From: Chitinophaga niabensis
GTDB taxonomy: Bacteria; Bacteroidota; Bacteroidia; Chitinophagales; Chitinophagaceae
Direction of reading: 5' to 3'
Assembly (NCBI RefSeq): GCF_039545795.1
Contig: NZ_CP154260.1
Coordinates: 129,001-193,000 of the forward strand
DNA length: 64,000 nt
The first letter of the stretch is position 1. Each line of letters starts with the position of its first letter. Both the position numbers and the translations under genes were made by a program. The notes below the pieces were generated by a model that worked only from the letters and a program-made list of their open reading frames with translations, had not been told where the DNA came from and did not search any database. Below, in pieces: positions 1 through 8,561 of the stretch.

Positions 1-134
1 CGGGATTGGTATGCTTAAGGTACATTAATTCCCTGATGGAATCCCTCACCCTGGGAGGGTAGAAAGATTCCATAACAGGTAATGTGGCAGTATATATAAC
101 GGTGCTTTGTATATAGAACAGAAGTACTGGATGC

Positions 135-1022
135 TTAATTGCGGTTACCTTTCTGGCCAATAGCTGAATGATAGGTGTTTTTTAGCAATGCTGCAATGGT
201 CATGGGACCAACACCACCAGGCACCGGGGTAATAAAGCTGCATTTAGGCGCTACTTCATCAAATTTCACATCACCAACAAGGCGGAAACCGCTTTTCTTG
301 CTGGCATCCACTACACGGTTGATCCCTACGTCAATTACCACAGCACCTTCTTTCACCATGTCTGCCGTTACAAAATCAGGACGGCCGATAGCGGCTACCA
401 CGATGTCTGCCTGCAGGCACAGTTCTTTCAGGTTCTTTGTTTGAGAGTGGCACAGCGTAACGGTACAGTTGCCGGGATTGCTGTTGCGGCTCAGCAGAAT
501 GCTCATGGGGGTACCCACAATATGACTGCGGCCTATCACTACGGCATGTTTGCCTTTTGTTTCAATATTATAATGCTCCAGCATCAGCATGATGCCGTAA
601 GGAGTGGCAGGAATAAAAGTAGGGAGGCCGCTCACCATTTTACCCACGTTCATGGGATGAAAGCCGTCTACATCCTTACTGGGATCAATGGTGTTGATCA
701 CCAGTTCTTCGTTGATGCTTTTAGGTAACGGCAATTGCACGAGGATGCCATCCACATCCGGATTTTCATTCAGCATATTGATGTGGTCCAGCAAATGCTT
801 TTCTGAAATGTGATCATCGAAACGCAGAAGGGTGGAATGGTAGCCGATCTCTGCACAGGATTTTACTTTAGAAGCTACGTAAGTCTCGCTTGCTCCGTCA
901 TTGCCTACCAGGATGGCGGCGAGGTGAGGAACCTTTTTGCCTTGCGCTTTCAGTTCAGCTACATTGAGCGCCAGTTGATCTTTAATTGCCTTGGAAACAA
1001 GTTTACCGTCTAAAATTTGCAT
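135..1022 (-). CDS. folD: Bifunctional methylenetetrahydrofolate dehydrogenase / cyclohydrolase FolD
   Basis: Cytosolic enzyme of one-carbon metabolism. It oxidises 5,10-methylene-THF to methenyl-THF with NADP and hydrolyses that to 10-formyl-THF. The 295-residue protein has the usual length. Visible family motifs are the catalytic Tyr48/Lys52 pair (YVASK), GILVQLPLP at 92-100, DVDGFHPMN at 117-125, the cofactor-binding [12 protein letters not shown] at 161-172 and the C-terminal [11 protein letters not shown] at 265-275. I chose the ATG at 1020-1022; an upstream in-frame extension reaching 1088 would run through the pckA terminator hairpin. The gene follows pckA on the same strand but is separated from it by that terminator. 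The 134 bases downstream of the stop, up to the window edge, hold no recognisable gene. Confidence 0.97.
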   Translation of the reverse strand: MQILDGKLVSKAIKDQLALNVAELKAQGKKVPHLAAILVGNDGASETYVASKVKSCAEIGYHSTLLRFDDHISEKHLLDHINMLNENPDVDGILVQLPLPKSINEELVINTIDPSKDVDGFHPMNVGKMVSGLPTFIPATPYGIMLMLEHYNIETKGKHAVVIGRSHIVGTPMSILLSRNSNPGNCTVTLCHSQTKNLKELCLQADIVVAAIGRPDFVTADMVKEGAVVIDVGINRVVDASKKSGFRLVGDVKFDEVAPKCSFITPVPGGVGPMTIAALLKNTYHSAIGQKGNRN

Positions 1023-1025
1023 GCG

Positions 1026-1033
1026 CAAAGGTA
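1026..1033 (-). promoter_or_regulatory. Candidate -7 element of folD promoter
   Basis: Reads TACCTTTG on the minus strand, an exact match to the Bacteroidota -7 consensus TAnnTTTG. It lies only three bases before the folD ATG, so transcripts would be leaderless or nearly so. No convincing -33 element is seen at the right distance, so this is tentative. Confidence 0.4.
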
Positions 1034-1050
1034 CAGAAAATTGGGGACAA

Positions 1051-1080
1051 GGAAAAGGGGCTGTCAGCCAGACAGCCCCT
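1051..1080 (-). terminator. Rho-independent terminator downstream of pckA
   Basis: A perfect 10-bp stem (AGGGGCTGTC / GACAGCCCCT) with a five-base loop occupies 1056-1080. On the minus strand it is followed by a short T run. It sits about 50 bases after the pckA stop and ahead of folD. Confidence 0.75.
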
Positions 1081-1128
1081 CTAACCAAATTGTAATTGAA
1101 CGAAGGAATTTATAAAGCCAAGCGGCTG

Positions 1129-2730
1129 TTATGCTTTGGGGGCGGCAGCCAGGATCTCTTTATCGGCCTGTGCTGCATATTTTTCAAAATTTTTAACGAA
1201 CTGGCCTGCAAGGTCTTTTGCCTGTTTGTCGTACGCTGCGCCATCAGCCCAGGTATTACGGGGATCCAGGATTTCTGCAGGTACGCCGGGGCAGGATTCA
1301 GGAATGGATACACCAAAAACCTCGTGGTTTTTGTAAGCTACCTTTTCCAGTTCTCCTTTCAGCGCTGCGCTGATCATAGCGCGGGTCAGGTTCAGTTTGA
1401 TCCTGCTGCCTGTACCATAAGCGCCACCCGTCCAGCCGGTATTGATGAGCCATACATTCACCTGGTGTTTACGCAACCTTTCTCCCAGCATCTGCGCGTA
1501 ACGGGCAGGGTGTAAGGGAAGGAATGGTGCGCCGAAACATGCGCTGAATGTGGATTTTGGTTCTGTAACACCTGCTTCCGTACCTGCTACTTTAGCAGTA
1601 TAACCGGAAATGAACTGGTACATAGCCTGTCCCGGGCTTAGCCTGGAAATGGGCGGTAACACGCCATATGCATCGCAGGTGAGGAAGAAAATGTTTTTAG
1701 GAAGACTGCCGATGGAAGGTTCCAGGGCATTATCTATATAATGCAGGGGGTAAGAAACACGGGTGTTTTCCGTGATGCTCTTATCTGCATAATTGATCCT
1801 GTGTGTGCCGGGGAAGAAGCCGGTGTTCTCTACCAGCGCATATTCGCGGATGGCATGGAAGATCTGTGGTTCCTTCTCCTCGCTGAGGTCGATAGTTTTG
1901 GCGTAACAGCCACCTTCAAAATTGAAAACGCCGGTGTTGGTCCATCCATGTTCATCGTCTCCAATGAGCTTACGTTCCGGATCTGCACTCAGCGTGGTTT
2001 TGCCGGTACCACTCAGGCCAAAGAATACAGCGGTATCACCATTGCGGCCCTGGTTGGCAGAGCAGTGCATACTCAGTACATTCTTTTCATGCGGCAGTAC
2101 ATAATTAAGGATGGTGAAGATACCTTTCTTGATCTCACCGGTATAGGCAGAGCCACCAATGATGATCATCTTTTTGGTAAAGTTCACTACCGCAAAATTG
2201 TGCTGGCGGGTACCATCTGTAGCTGGATCTGCTACACAGCCCGGAGCCTGGATAACCGTCCAGTCAGGGTCCGTTTGCTCCAGTTCTTCCTCGTGGGGGC
2301 GGAGGAACATATTGTAGGCAAAGAGGCTGGCCCATGGGGTCTCTGTAATTACCCGGATGTTGAGCCGGTACTCCGGATCAGCACATGCCTGGCAATCTCT
2401 CACCCAAACTGATTTTCCCGCAAAATAACGGGTCACTTTCTGATAGAGCCTGTCAAAATTTTCGGCAGAGAACGGTAGGTTGAAATCGTTCCAGTTCACA
2501 GTTGTAGCAGTGATGCTGTCTTTCACTATGAACTTGTCTTTAGGAGAACGGCCGGTAAACTCCCCCGTATTCACCACCAATGCGCCCGTTTCGCTAAGAC
2601 TACCCTGCTTGCGTGCCAGGGTTTGAGCAGTCAGCTCTTCCGGGGTTAATTGGTAATGTACATCGGCGGTGTTCTCTATGCCCAATTCCCGCAATTCCCT
2701 GAGTGTGTCCCTTACACTGCTGATTTGCAT
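1129..2730 (-). CDS. pckA: Phosphoenolpyruvate carboxykinase (ATP)
   Basis: ATP-dependent PEP carboxykinase converts oxaloacetate and ATP to phosphoenolpyruvate, CO2 and ADP, the first committed step of gluconeogenesis. The 533-residue length is typical of the ATP-type enzyme. Visible landmarks are GRSPKDKF at 60-67, the kinase-1a P-loop GLSGTGKTT at 238-246, and the metal-binding IGDDEHGW segment at 256-263. The ATG is preceded at a sensible distance by a strong Bacteroidota promoter. The gene has its own promoter and terminator, so it is probably monocistronic. There is no sign of truncation. Confidence 0.97.
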   Translation of the reverse strand: MQISSVRDTLRELRELGIENTADVHYQLTPEELTAQTLARKQGSLSETGALVVNTGEFTGRSPKDKFIVKDSITATTVNWNDFNLPFSAENFDRLYQKVTRYFAGKSVWVRDCQACADPEYRLNIRVITETPWASLFAYNMFLRPHEEELEQTDPDWTVIQAPGCVADPATDGTRQHNFAVVNFTKKMIIIGGSAYTGEIKKGIFTILNYVLPHEKNVLSMHCSANQGRNGDTAVFFGLSGTGKTTLSADPERKLIGDDEHGWTNTGVFNFEGGCYAKTIDLSEEKEPQIFHAIREYALVENTGFFPGTHRINYADKSITENTRVSYPLHYIDNALEPSIGSLPKNIFFLTCDAYGVLPPISRLSPGQAMYQFISGYTAKVAGTEAGVTEPKSTFSACFGAPFLPLHPARYAQMLGERLRKHQVNVWLINTGWTGGAYGTGSRIKLNLTRAMISAALKGELEKVAYKNHEVFGVSIPESCPGVPAEILDPRNTWADGAAYDKQAKDLAGQFVKNFEKYAAQADKEILAAAPKA

Positions 2731-2756
2731 AAAGAAAGATTGTTTTGGTGTATAGG

Positions 2757-2786
2757 CAAAACTAGGCTTTTTTTGATGTTATCAAA
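2757..2786 (-). promoter_or_regulatory. Promoter of pckA
   Basis: On the minus strand this reads TTTG, an 18-base spacer, then TAGTTTTG. That matches the Bacteroidota -33 (TTTG) and -7 (TAnnTTTG) elements with normal spacing. The -7 element ends about 26 bases before the pckA ATG. Confidence 0.7.
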
Positions 2787-2990
2787 TTTTATAGGTGTTG
2801 CACCACGAAAATTTATGAAATTATACATGTTAAAACCTCGTTTTTTAGATATTATTCAATTCTATCGATTTCATTTTAAGCGAAAATCAAAAGACTGCTG
2901 GAATAATTATTTGTTAATAGCGCATCAGTTTTGGGTAATCAACTATAACTTTTGTGTGAGGTTTAGCCACAGCAGAGGGAAGGATAAGGT

Positions 2991-3021
2991 TTTGCAGGTT
3001 GCTGATTTTCTGGTAAGTTTG
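2991..3021 (+). promoter_or_regulatory. Promoter of the aminopeptidase P gene
   Basis: TTTG at 2991-2994 and TAAGTTTG at 3014-3021 are separated by 19 bases, an excellent match to the Bacteroidota vegetative promoter. The -7 element ends 29 bases before the ATG at 3051. Confidence 0.7.
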
Positions 3022-3050
3022 AGCCCTCATACATCAGAAAAAAGTATTCA

Positions 3051-4343
3051 ATGAAATATCTGCCGCTGGATCAACAGCTTTTTATCAGGAACCGTGAACG
3101 TTTTACTGCAAAAATGCAGCCTGATTCCATTGCCATCTTCAACTCAAACGATGAACTGCCCACTAACGGAGACGCACTTTTTACATTCCGTCAGAATTCA
3201 GACCTGTACTGGCTGACCGGTATCGACCAGGAAGATACCATGCTGGTATTATATCCCAACAATCCGGATCCTAAACACCGGGAGGTGCTGGTACTCGTAC
3301 GCCCGAATGAACTGAAAGAGAAATGGGATGGTCACCGCCTGCGGAAAGAAGAAGCAACAGCTATTTCCGGTATACAAACCATTGTGTGGCTGGACAGCCT
3401 GGATGCGTTTTTACAACAATGGATCCATGAAGCTTCCAATATCTATCTCAATTCCAACGAAAATAACCGTAAGGCAAACCTCGTTCCGGTAAGGGATTAC
3501 CGTTATGCTGCAGAACTCCGGGAGCGTTATCCTTTGCATAATTACCTGCGTGCCGCTAAGATCCTGAAAGAATTGCGTGCTGTGAAAACAGCGGAGGAAG
3601 TGAAAGTACAGCAGGTGGCGATCGATATCACAGAGAAAACATTCCGCCGCCTTTTACAATTTATTAAACCCGGCGTATTTGAATATGAGATCCATGCAGA
3701 GATCCTGCACGAGTTCCTGCGCAACCGCGCTACCGGAGAAGCCTATGGTTCTATCCTCGCTTCCGGCGACCGTGCCCGTACTTTACATTATGTAGAGAAC
3801 AGCCGGGAATGTAAAGATGGAGAAGTGATCCTGATGGACTTTGGCGCTGCCTATGGTGGTTACAATGCAGACCTTACCCGCAGCGTACCTGTGAACGGAA
3901 AGTTCACTGCCCGCCAGCGAGAAGTGTACAATGCCTGCCTTCACCTGCATAACTATGCCAAGTCTATCCTCAAACCCGGTATCACGATCGCCAAATATCA
4001 TGAGATGGTAGGCGTGGAAGCTGGGAAAGAGTTTGTGAAGATAGGGTTGCTCACGGAAGGGGATATCAAAAACCAGGACCCTGAAACACCTGCATACCGC
4101 AAATACCTGTACCATGGCATCTCTCACCACCTGGGTGTGGATGTGCATGACCTGGGGCCTTCTTTCTTCCAGCCTATTCCGGAAGGAGCAGTGCTGACCG
4201 TAGAGCCGGGTATTTATATTGAAGAAGAACAACTGGGCATCCGCATTGAAAACAACATCTGGCTGAAAGCCGGCGGGAATGTGGACCTGATGCAGAACAT
4301 CCCCATTACGGCGGATGAGATAGAAGCTTTAATGAAGAAGTAA
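3051..4343 (+). CDS. pepP: Xaa-Pro aminopeptidase (aminopeptidase P, M24B)
   Basis: Cytosolic dinuclear metallopeptidase that removes an N-terminal residue preceding proline. The 430-residue protein has an N-terminal creatinase-like domain (about 1-170) and a C-terminal pita-bread catalytic domain (about 178-430). The expected metal ligands are visible: Asp263 and Asp274 in DFGAAYGGYNAD, His359 in HGISHHLG, Glu386 in VEPGIY and Glu400 in GIRIEN. There is no signal peptide. The gene is followed after eight bases by a terminator, so it seems to be transcribed alone. M24B members differ in detail, but the length and the N-terminal domain favour aminopeptidase P over prolidase. Confidence 0.93.
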   Translation: MKYLPLDQQLFIRNRERFTAKMQPDSIAIFNSNDELPTNGDALFTFRQNSDLYWLTGIDQEDTMLVLYPNNPDPKHREVLVLVRPNELKEKWDGHRLRKEEATAISGIQTIVWLDSLDAFLQQWIHEASNIYLNSNENNRKANLVPVRDYRYAAELRERYPLHNYLRAAKILKELRAVKTAEEVKVQQVAIDITEKTFRRLLQFIKPGVFEYEIHAEILHEFLRNRATGEAYGSILASGDRARTLHYVENSRECKDGEVILMDFGAAYGGYNADLTRSVPVNGKFTARQREVYNACLHLHNYAKSILKPGITIAKYHEMVGVEAGKEFVKIGLLTEGDIKNQDPETPAYRKYLYHGISHHLGVDVHDLGPSFFQPIPEGAVLTVEPGIYIEEEQLGIRIENNIWLKAGGNVDLMQNIPITADEIEALMKK

Positions 4344-4350
4344 TATATTG

Positions 4351-4380
4351 TGGAAGGGGGGAACACCCCCTTTCCATTTT
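4351..4380 (+). terminator. Rho-independent terminator after pepP
   Basis: An 11-bp stem with one G-U pair (arms 4351-4361 and 4366-4376), loop AACA, followed by TTTT. It separates pepP from pssA. Confidence 0.8.
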
Positions 4381-4400
4381 GGCACAACGAAAAAATACTG

Positions 4401-5174
4401 ATGAAACAAATTCCGAATATCCTTACCCTGTCTAATCTCTTTTGTGGCGCACTCGCCATTATCTTCATCCTACACGCACCGGAGTATATCGCAGAATTCA
4501 ATGGCACAGATTACGTTGTCACCAATCCTGAACCCGTCTACTGGGCTTCCGCACTGGTAGTGCTGGCCGGGATTATCGATTTCTTTGATGGATTTGTAGC
4601 CCGTTTACTCAAAGTTTCTTCTGAATTAGGCAAACAGCTGGATTCGCTGGCAGACGTAGTGTCCTTTGGCGTAGTGCCTGGCATGATCATGTTCCGCCTG
4701 CTGCGCAGCGCTTATTTTCAAAGTCCGGATGTATTTGACGTTTCCTACTTTAACCTGGCGCCGGCCCTGCTGATCCCCTGTTTTGCAGCTTACCGCCTGG
4801 CAGTTTTCAACCTGGATACCCGCCAGGCCGAGCATTTCATAGGAGTGCCCACGCCGGCCGTAGGTTTCCTGGTGGCTTCTTTCCCCCTGATCATGTTATA
4901 CAACCCTTATAACCTGGCCCACTGGCTGGAAAATATCTGGGTATTATACGGGATCATTTTTGTGCTCTGCTACCTGATGGTGAGCTCGCATCCCATGATC
5001 AGCCTGAAGTTTAAGAATTTCTCCCTGAAAGATAACTGGCCCCGCTTCCTGCTGGTGGTGCTTACGCTGATAAGCATACCTGTATTGCGTTATGCTGCCG
5101 TACCATTTGTATTTATCGCATATGTGGGCCTTTCACTGGCAGTGCCGCCTAAAAATTCGATAAAAAACTCGTAG
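4401..5174 (+). CDS. pssA: CDP-diacylglycerol-serine O-phosphatidyltransferase
   Basis: Integral membrane enzyme that joins CDP-diacylglycerol and L-serine to give phosphatidylserine, the precursor of phosphatidylethanolamine. The CDP-alcohol phosphatidyltransferase signature is complete: Asp63-Gly64, Ala67-Arg68, Gly77, Asp81 and Asp85. Hydrophobic segments run through the whole 257-residue protein (for example 7-24, 48-62, 105-125, 185-205 and the C-terminus). I chose the ATG at 4401 because an upstream in-frame extension would run through the pepP terminator. The family also includes PgsA, so the substrate is inferred; the length and the N-terminal PNILTLSN motif fit PssA. Confidence 0.85.
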   Translation: MKQIPNILTLSNLFCGALAIIFILHAPEYIAEFNGTDYVVTNPEPVYWASALVVLAGIIDFFDGFVARLLKVSSELGKQLDSLADVVSFGVVPGMIMFRLLRSAYFQSPDVFDVSYFNLAPALLIPCFAAYRLAVFNLDTRQAEHFIGVPTPAVGFLVASFPLIMLYNPYNLAHWLENIWVLYGIIFVLCYLMVSSHPMISLKFKNFSLKDNWPRFLLVVLTLISIPVLRYAAVPFVFIAYVGLSLAVPPKNSIKNS

Positions 5175-5179
5175 GTTTG
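5172..5179 (+). promoter_or_regulatory. Candidate -7 element upstream of purS
   Basis: TAGGTTTG matches TAnnTTTG exactly, overlaps the pssA stop codon and lies 21 bases before the purS ATG. No clear -33 element is visible. It argues for the ATG at 5201 over the TTG at 5177, which overlaps the element. Confidence 0.45.
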
Positions 5180-5200
5180 CGTCTTAAATTTTTGAGACAA

Positions 5201-5446
5201 ATGACATTTACTGCACATATCAACGTGATGCCGCTGAAAGAATTGCTGGACCCTCAGGGCAAAGCTGTATTAGGCGGATTGAAAAACCTGGGCCTCGGAA
5301 ATGTACATGACGTGCGCATAGGTAAACATATCACGCTTCAGATCGAAGCATCTTCCAAAGAAGAAGCGCAACACCTGGCGGAGAATGCCTGCCAGAAACT
5401 GCTCGCTAACCAGGTAATGGAATCTTACGAAGTTAATATTCAATAG
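5201..5446 (+). CDS. purS: Phosphoribosylformylglycinamidine synthase subunit PurS
   Basis: Small structural subunit of the three-part FGAM synthase (PurS/PurL/PurQ) of purine biosynthesis, bridging the synthetase and glutaminase. The 81-residue size is normal. The N-terminal strand with PLKELLDPQGKAV, followed by the GLGNVHDVRIGKHI segment, is characteristic. I chose the ATG at 5201 because a longer TTG start would overlap a candidate -7 element. PurL and PurQ are not nearby, so the gene stands alone among unrelated housekeeping genes. Confidence 0.88.
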   Translation: MTFTAHINVMPLKELLDPQGKAVLGGLKNLGLGNVHDVRIGKHITLQIEASSKEEAQHLAENACQKLLANQVMESYEVNIQ

Positions 5447-5489
5447 ATCTGTTTACTTATCAATACCCGGATCTTAAACTTCAATAGCC

Positions 5490-6197
5490 TTGTCAAAACT
5501 CTTCCTCATTCCTTCCCCCATCGGTAACCTGGCGGATATAACGTACAGGGCCGTGAAGGTTTTGGAAACGGTAGAACTGATCCTGGCAGAAGATACCCGT
5601 ACCTCGGGTGTTCTCCTGAAGCATTATGGCATCAACAAGCCTGTAACACCTTATCATCAGCACAATGAGCATAAGGTGTTGCAGCATCTTGTACAGCAGA
5701 TGCAGGGAGGCAAAGAAATGGCCTTGCTCACAGATGCTGGTACGCCAGGTGTTTCTGATCCGGGCTTTCTGCTGGTAAGGGAATGTATCCGTGCCGGTAT
5801 ACCCGTAGAATGTTTACCAGGCGCCACGGCATTTGTTCCCGCACTCGTTAACAGCGGCATTCCCATGAACCGCTTTGCTTTTGAAGGGTTTCCTCCCCTT
5901 AAAAAAGGTCGTCAGACCTTATTCACGCAACTGGCCACGGAAGAACGTGCGCTCGTTTTCTACGAATCTCCACACCGCCTTGTAAGAACGTTGAACGATT
6001 TTATCAAATACTTTGGTGCAGAAAGGCAATGCTGCGTTTCCCGCGAGCTCACTAAAATGTTTGAAGAAAATAAACGCGGTACTTTGCAGGAAGTACATGA
6101 TTATTTTCAGGAGAAAGGTGTGAAAGGCGAAATTGTAATCATCGTGGAAGGGTTTACAGCACCAGGCAAAAAATCACAGCAGGATGATGAGGAATAA
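5490..6197 (+). CDS. rsmI: 16S rRNA (cytidine(1402)-2'-O)-methyltransferase RsmI
   Basis: SAM-dependent methyltransferase of the tetrapyrrole methylase fold that 2'-O-methylates C1402 of 16S rRNA, tuning decoding in the ribosomal P site. Family motifs in the 235-residue protein are PIGNLADIT (9-17), AEDTRTSGVLL (34-44), DAGTPGVSDPG (82-92), PGATAFVPAL and RELTKMFEE. The start is a TTG; no ATG precedes the conserved N-terminus in frame. It lies 43 bases after purS. The C-terminus is short and acidic. Confidence 0.94.
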   Translation: MSKLFLIPSPIGNLADITYRAVKVLETVELILAEDTRTSGVLLKHYGINKPVTPYHQHNEHKVLQHLVQQMQGGKEMALLTDAGTPGVSDPGFLLVRECIRAGIPVECLPGATAFVPALVNSGIPMNRFAFEGFPPLKKGRQTLFTQLATEERALVFYESPHRLVRTLNDFIKYFGAERQCCVSRELTKMFEENKRGTLQEVHDYFQEKGVKGEIVIIVEGFTAPGKKSQQDDEE

Positions 6198-6237
6198 AAT
6201 ATTCAGCCATATTCCGGCGTAATAAAAATTCACAACC

Positions 6238-6921
6238 TCAATAAAACACCGCCACCTCTTCTAAAGATTTTCGTTCTAGATCCGGCACCCAACATTCCTG
6301 TGCAGGATACCCCACCGGAATTAATAAAAACGCTTTTTCATTTTCAGGCCTTCCTAAAATATCGCCTAAGAAATTCATGGGGCTGGGTGTATGTGTTAAT
6401 GCCACCAATCCTGCATGATGAATAGCCGATAATAAAAAACCGGCAGCGATGCCGATACTTTCCTGCACATAGTAGTTATTGTGTTTGTGCCCGTCCGGTT
6501 CCAGTTCATATATGCGTTTAAACATTATAATCAGCCAGGGCGCTATCTCAAGGAAAGGTTTGTCCCAATTCGTTTGCAAGGGCTGCAGATCCTTCAGCCA
6601 TTCCTCACTCATACGGTTGTGATAACTCTTGTACTCTTCCTGTTCGGCAGCCATACGGATCTCTTTTTTCAACGCCGGGTTTTCGATCAGGCAAAACGTC
6701 CATGGCTGCTTGTGCGCACCCGAAGGTGCCGTACTTGCGGCAAGAATGATGTTTTCAATGACTTCGCGGGGGATGGGTTTGCCGGAAAAATCACGCACGG
6801 TTCTACGTGTATCCATCCATTGGAGCATCTCTGCAGAGCGCCGGACCATGGTGTTCTGGTCAAATGTTTCGCGGGAATAACTCACAAAAGGATAACCCTC
6901 GATCAACTTTCTGGTTGACAT
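6238..6921 (-). CDS. Nitroreductase family protein, iodotyrosine deiodinase-like
   Basis: FMN-dependent oxidoreductase of the nitroreductase superfamily, 227 residues. The FMN-binding stretch RRTVRDFSGKPIP near residue 40 is followed by the PSGAHKQPWTF motif, which resembles the iodotyrosine deiodinase/BluB-like branch more than classical NfsB. The C-terminal VGYPAQECWVPDLERK also fits that branch. The start is the ATG at 6919-6921 (MSTRKLIEG); an in-frame extension to 6996 lacks similarity. Substrate unknown. It is convergent with rsmI and divergent from the injection-system block. Confidence 0.82.
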   Translation of the reverse strand: MSTRKLIEGYPFVSYSRETFDQNTMVRRSAEMLQWMDTRRTVRDFSGKPIPREVIENIILAASTAPSGAHKQPWTFCLIENPALKKEIRMAAEQEEYKSYHNRMSEEWLKDLQPLQTNWDKPFLEIAPWLIIMFKRIYELEPDGHKHNNYYVQESIGIAAGFLLSAIHHAGLVALTHTPSPMNFLGDILGRPENEKAFLLIPVGYPAQECWVPDLERKSLEEVAVFY

Positions 6922-7196
6922 AGACTTATTGTTTTGGTGTTTGGAGCATATGTTTAGGTCGATATAAATTACAGAAAAAAAGGTATTAATACGCATCCGT
7001 ATTTTTTTGTCGAATGAAATTTATTAACTAATATTACATAGAGAGTAATTACCCCGATATTTTAAACGCAGCATAAGTGTCCCCCAAAAAGTGTGAACCC
7101 TGATAACTTGCTGCATATATTTAACAGGCTGGTTTTATATGAAAAACTAAAAATTCCGAGTATTTAGGTAGCACCCCCAAAAAAATCAAATCAGAT
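6922..7196. other. Upstream region of the injection-system operon
   Basis: An AT-rich 275-base region between the nitroreductase (minus) and the first eCIS gene (plus). It must carry the promoter of a roughly 37-kb transcription unit, yet no exact TAnnTTTG element is present on the plus strand. The nearest partial matches are TATATTTA near 7114-7121 and TATTTAGG near 7161. No regulator gene lies beside it. Confidence 0.5.
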
Positions 7197-7799
7197 ATGA
7201 TTGATCAGGTTTTGAATGCAATCATTACGCAACTCAATACCTACATCGGAACTGTGGACCCTGAAGTCATACTTGGCAATGTATCATTTGCAGATGCATT
7301 CCAGGATAATTCTTCACAGAATCTTAGCGATAAGATCATTGCTTCCGTTGTAAATATTGAGCAGGAAGAAAGCTTGCGCAATCTGCCTTTCAGGCGAACT
7401 GTGCATACTCCCGGAGGCATTCCGCAGGGCCAGGAAAGGCAGCCGGAGATTTATCTGAACATCTATGTGTTGTTCGGTGCGAACAAAAATAATTACAGCA
7501 CAGCACTGAACCGCATATCGCAGGTGATCGGATTCTTCCAGCGCAAGTTTGTGTTTACGGCAACAGATATTCCTGTACTTGCAACATTCAATCTTGACCG
7601 GATCATATTAGATCTGTATTCCACCAGTTTTGAAGAATTAAATCAGTTATGGAGTGTGATGGGAGGAAAATATATTCCTTCTGTTGTGTACAAAATGCGC
7701 CTGGCCGTGATCCAGAATGCAGAACCCCAGGGAGCAGGCATTATTACAGAGATCAATCTCGGAACAAAAGTTTTGGCGAACCAGTCACCCGAAAAATAA
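7197..7799 (+). CDS. eCIS cap / tube terminator protein (Pvc16-like, DUF4255)
   Basis: First gene of the contractile injection system. Pvc16/Afp16 proteins cap the distal end of tube and sheath and fix particle length. The 200-residue protein shows the family pattern: a helical N-terminus, a central LNIYVLFGANKNNYSTAL segment (about 88-105), a helix ending in QVIGFFQRK, and a C-terminal block with LWSVMGGKYIPSVVYKM (about 150-166). The gene is placed ahead of the sheaths, whereas Pvc/Afp loci put the cap gene last. The next gene starts five bases after the stop, so they are co-transcribed. Family assignment is from sequence pattern; function is from family knowledge. Confidence 0.87.
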   Translation: MIDQVLNAIITQLNTYIGTVDPEVILGNVSFADAFQDNSSQNLSDKIIASVVNIEQEESLRNLPFRRTVHTPGGIPQGQERQPEIYLNIYVLFGANKNNYSTALNRISQVIGFFQRKFVFTATDIPVLATFNLDRIILDLYSTSFEELNQLWSVMGGKYIPSVVYKMRLAVIQNAEPQGAGIITEINLGTKVLANQSPEK

Positions 7800-7804
7800 A
7801 ATTT

Positions 7805-8545
7805 ATGGATGTGTATGCATGGCGCTACCAGCCGGAGTTCAGGATAGGTGTTCTGATCAACGGAACGAGTGCCGGAGATGCCGTCAAAGTGATGCTGTCA
7901 CCGGCAGCAGCGGTGGTGTGCAGAAACTATGGCGTAATTACGCGCGCAGTTCCGGGAGGACTGATAGCGTATATGCGGCAGCACCGTAGTGGTGTTACGT
8001 GGGTGCCCGCTGTGGAGCTTACGCAGCCCATCACCTTTACATTCTGGCTGAGCATTTCGCATGCGGTCGATTTTTTTAATACCGGTGAACGGCGGTTCGG
8101 AAGGCATATTTTCTACGCAAATAATTTATCTGCCGCAGGTTTAATTGACAGCAATCTTGCTGCCAATAGCGTACGGCTGACAGCAGCTGCGACGGCAGGC
8201 AATGCAGAGCGCGGCGCCCTGAGCACATTCCTGCTTTCGGCAGATATCGTCCCGGGAGACTATAACACTTTCAGAGCCGGGAAGATCGCTGCAGGAGCGC
8301 CCATCAGCTTTACAATCAATGATCCGGTAGCTGTAACGCAAAGTAATGTTGGCCTGGATGTAAGTATGCTGCCCAAAGGAGCCTACGAGGTGAGATTGGA
8401 AGGTGGTGTACCGGTGCAGGAACACGTTGTTTTCGATCAGCAGGCAAACGGCTCAACTACCAACGGCATAATTGAAATATATAAAGACGCCTGGCATATG
8501 GCCCCGCAGCCACGGGAATACAGGATTAATTTCTTAAGTACTTGA
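7805..8545 (+). CDS. Unknown eCIS structural or accessory protein
   Basis: A 246-residue protein that I do not recognise. It begins MDVYAWRYQPEF at the ATG at 7805; the reading frame is open further upstream inside the cap gene, but that part is overlap. It has no signal peptide or membrane segment. Its composition is rich in Ala, Val and Thr, as in beta-rich structural proteins, with an immunoglobulin-like feel in the last 80 residues. It lies between the cap and the first sheath with gaps of 5 and 16 bases, so it is probably made with the particle. It could be a cap adaptor, as reported for marine Bacteroidota eCIS particles; this is inference from position only. Confidence 0.6.
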   Translation: MDVYAWRYQPEFRIGVLINGTSAGDAVKVMLSPAAAVVCRNYGVITRAVPGGLIAYMRQHRSGVTWVPAVELTQPITFTFWLSISHAVDFFNTGERRFGRHIFYANNLSAAGLIDSNLAANSVRLTAAATAGNAERGALSTFLLSADIVPGDYNTFRAGKIAAGAPISFTINDPVAVTQSNVGLDVSMLPKGAYEVRLEGGVPVQEHVVFDQQANGSTTNGIIEIYKDAWHMAPQPREYRINFLST

Positions 8546-8561
8546 TTAAACTAATTACAAC

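Larger units (their letters stand above)
2731..3050. other. Divergent intergenic region between pckA and aminopeptidase P
   Basis: This 320-base AT-rich region separates two divergent genes. It carries a promoter for each of them, at 2757-2786 on the minus strand and 2991-3021 on the plus strand. I see no convincing small gene, repeat or hairpin in the roughly 200 bases between them. Confidence 0.7.
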
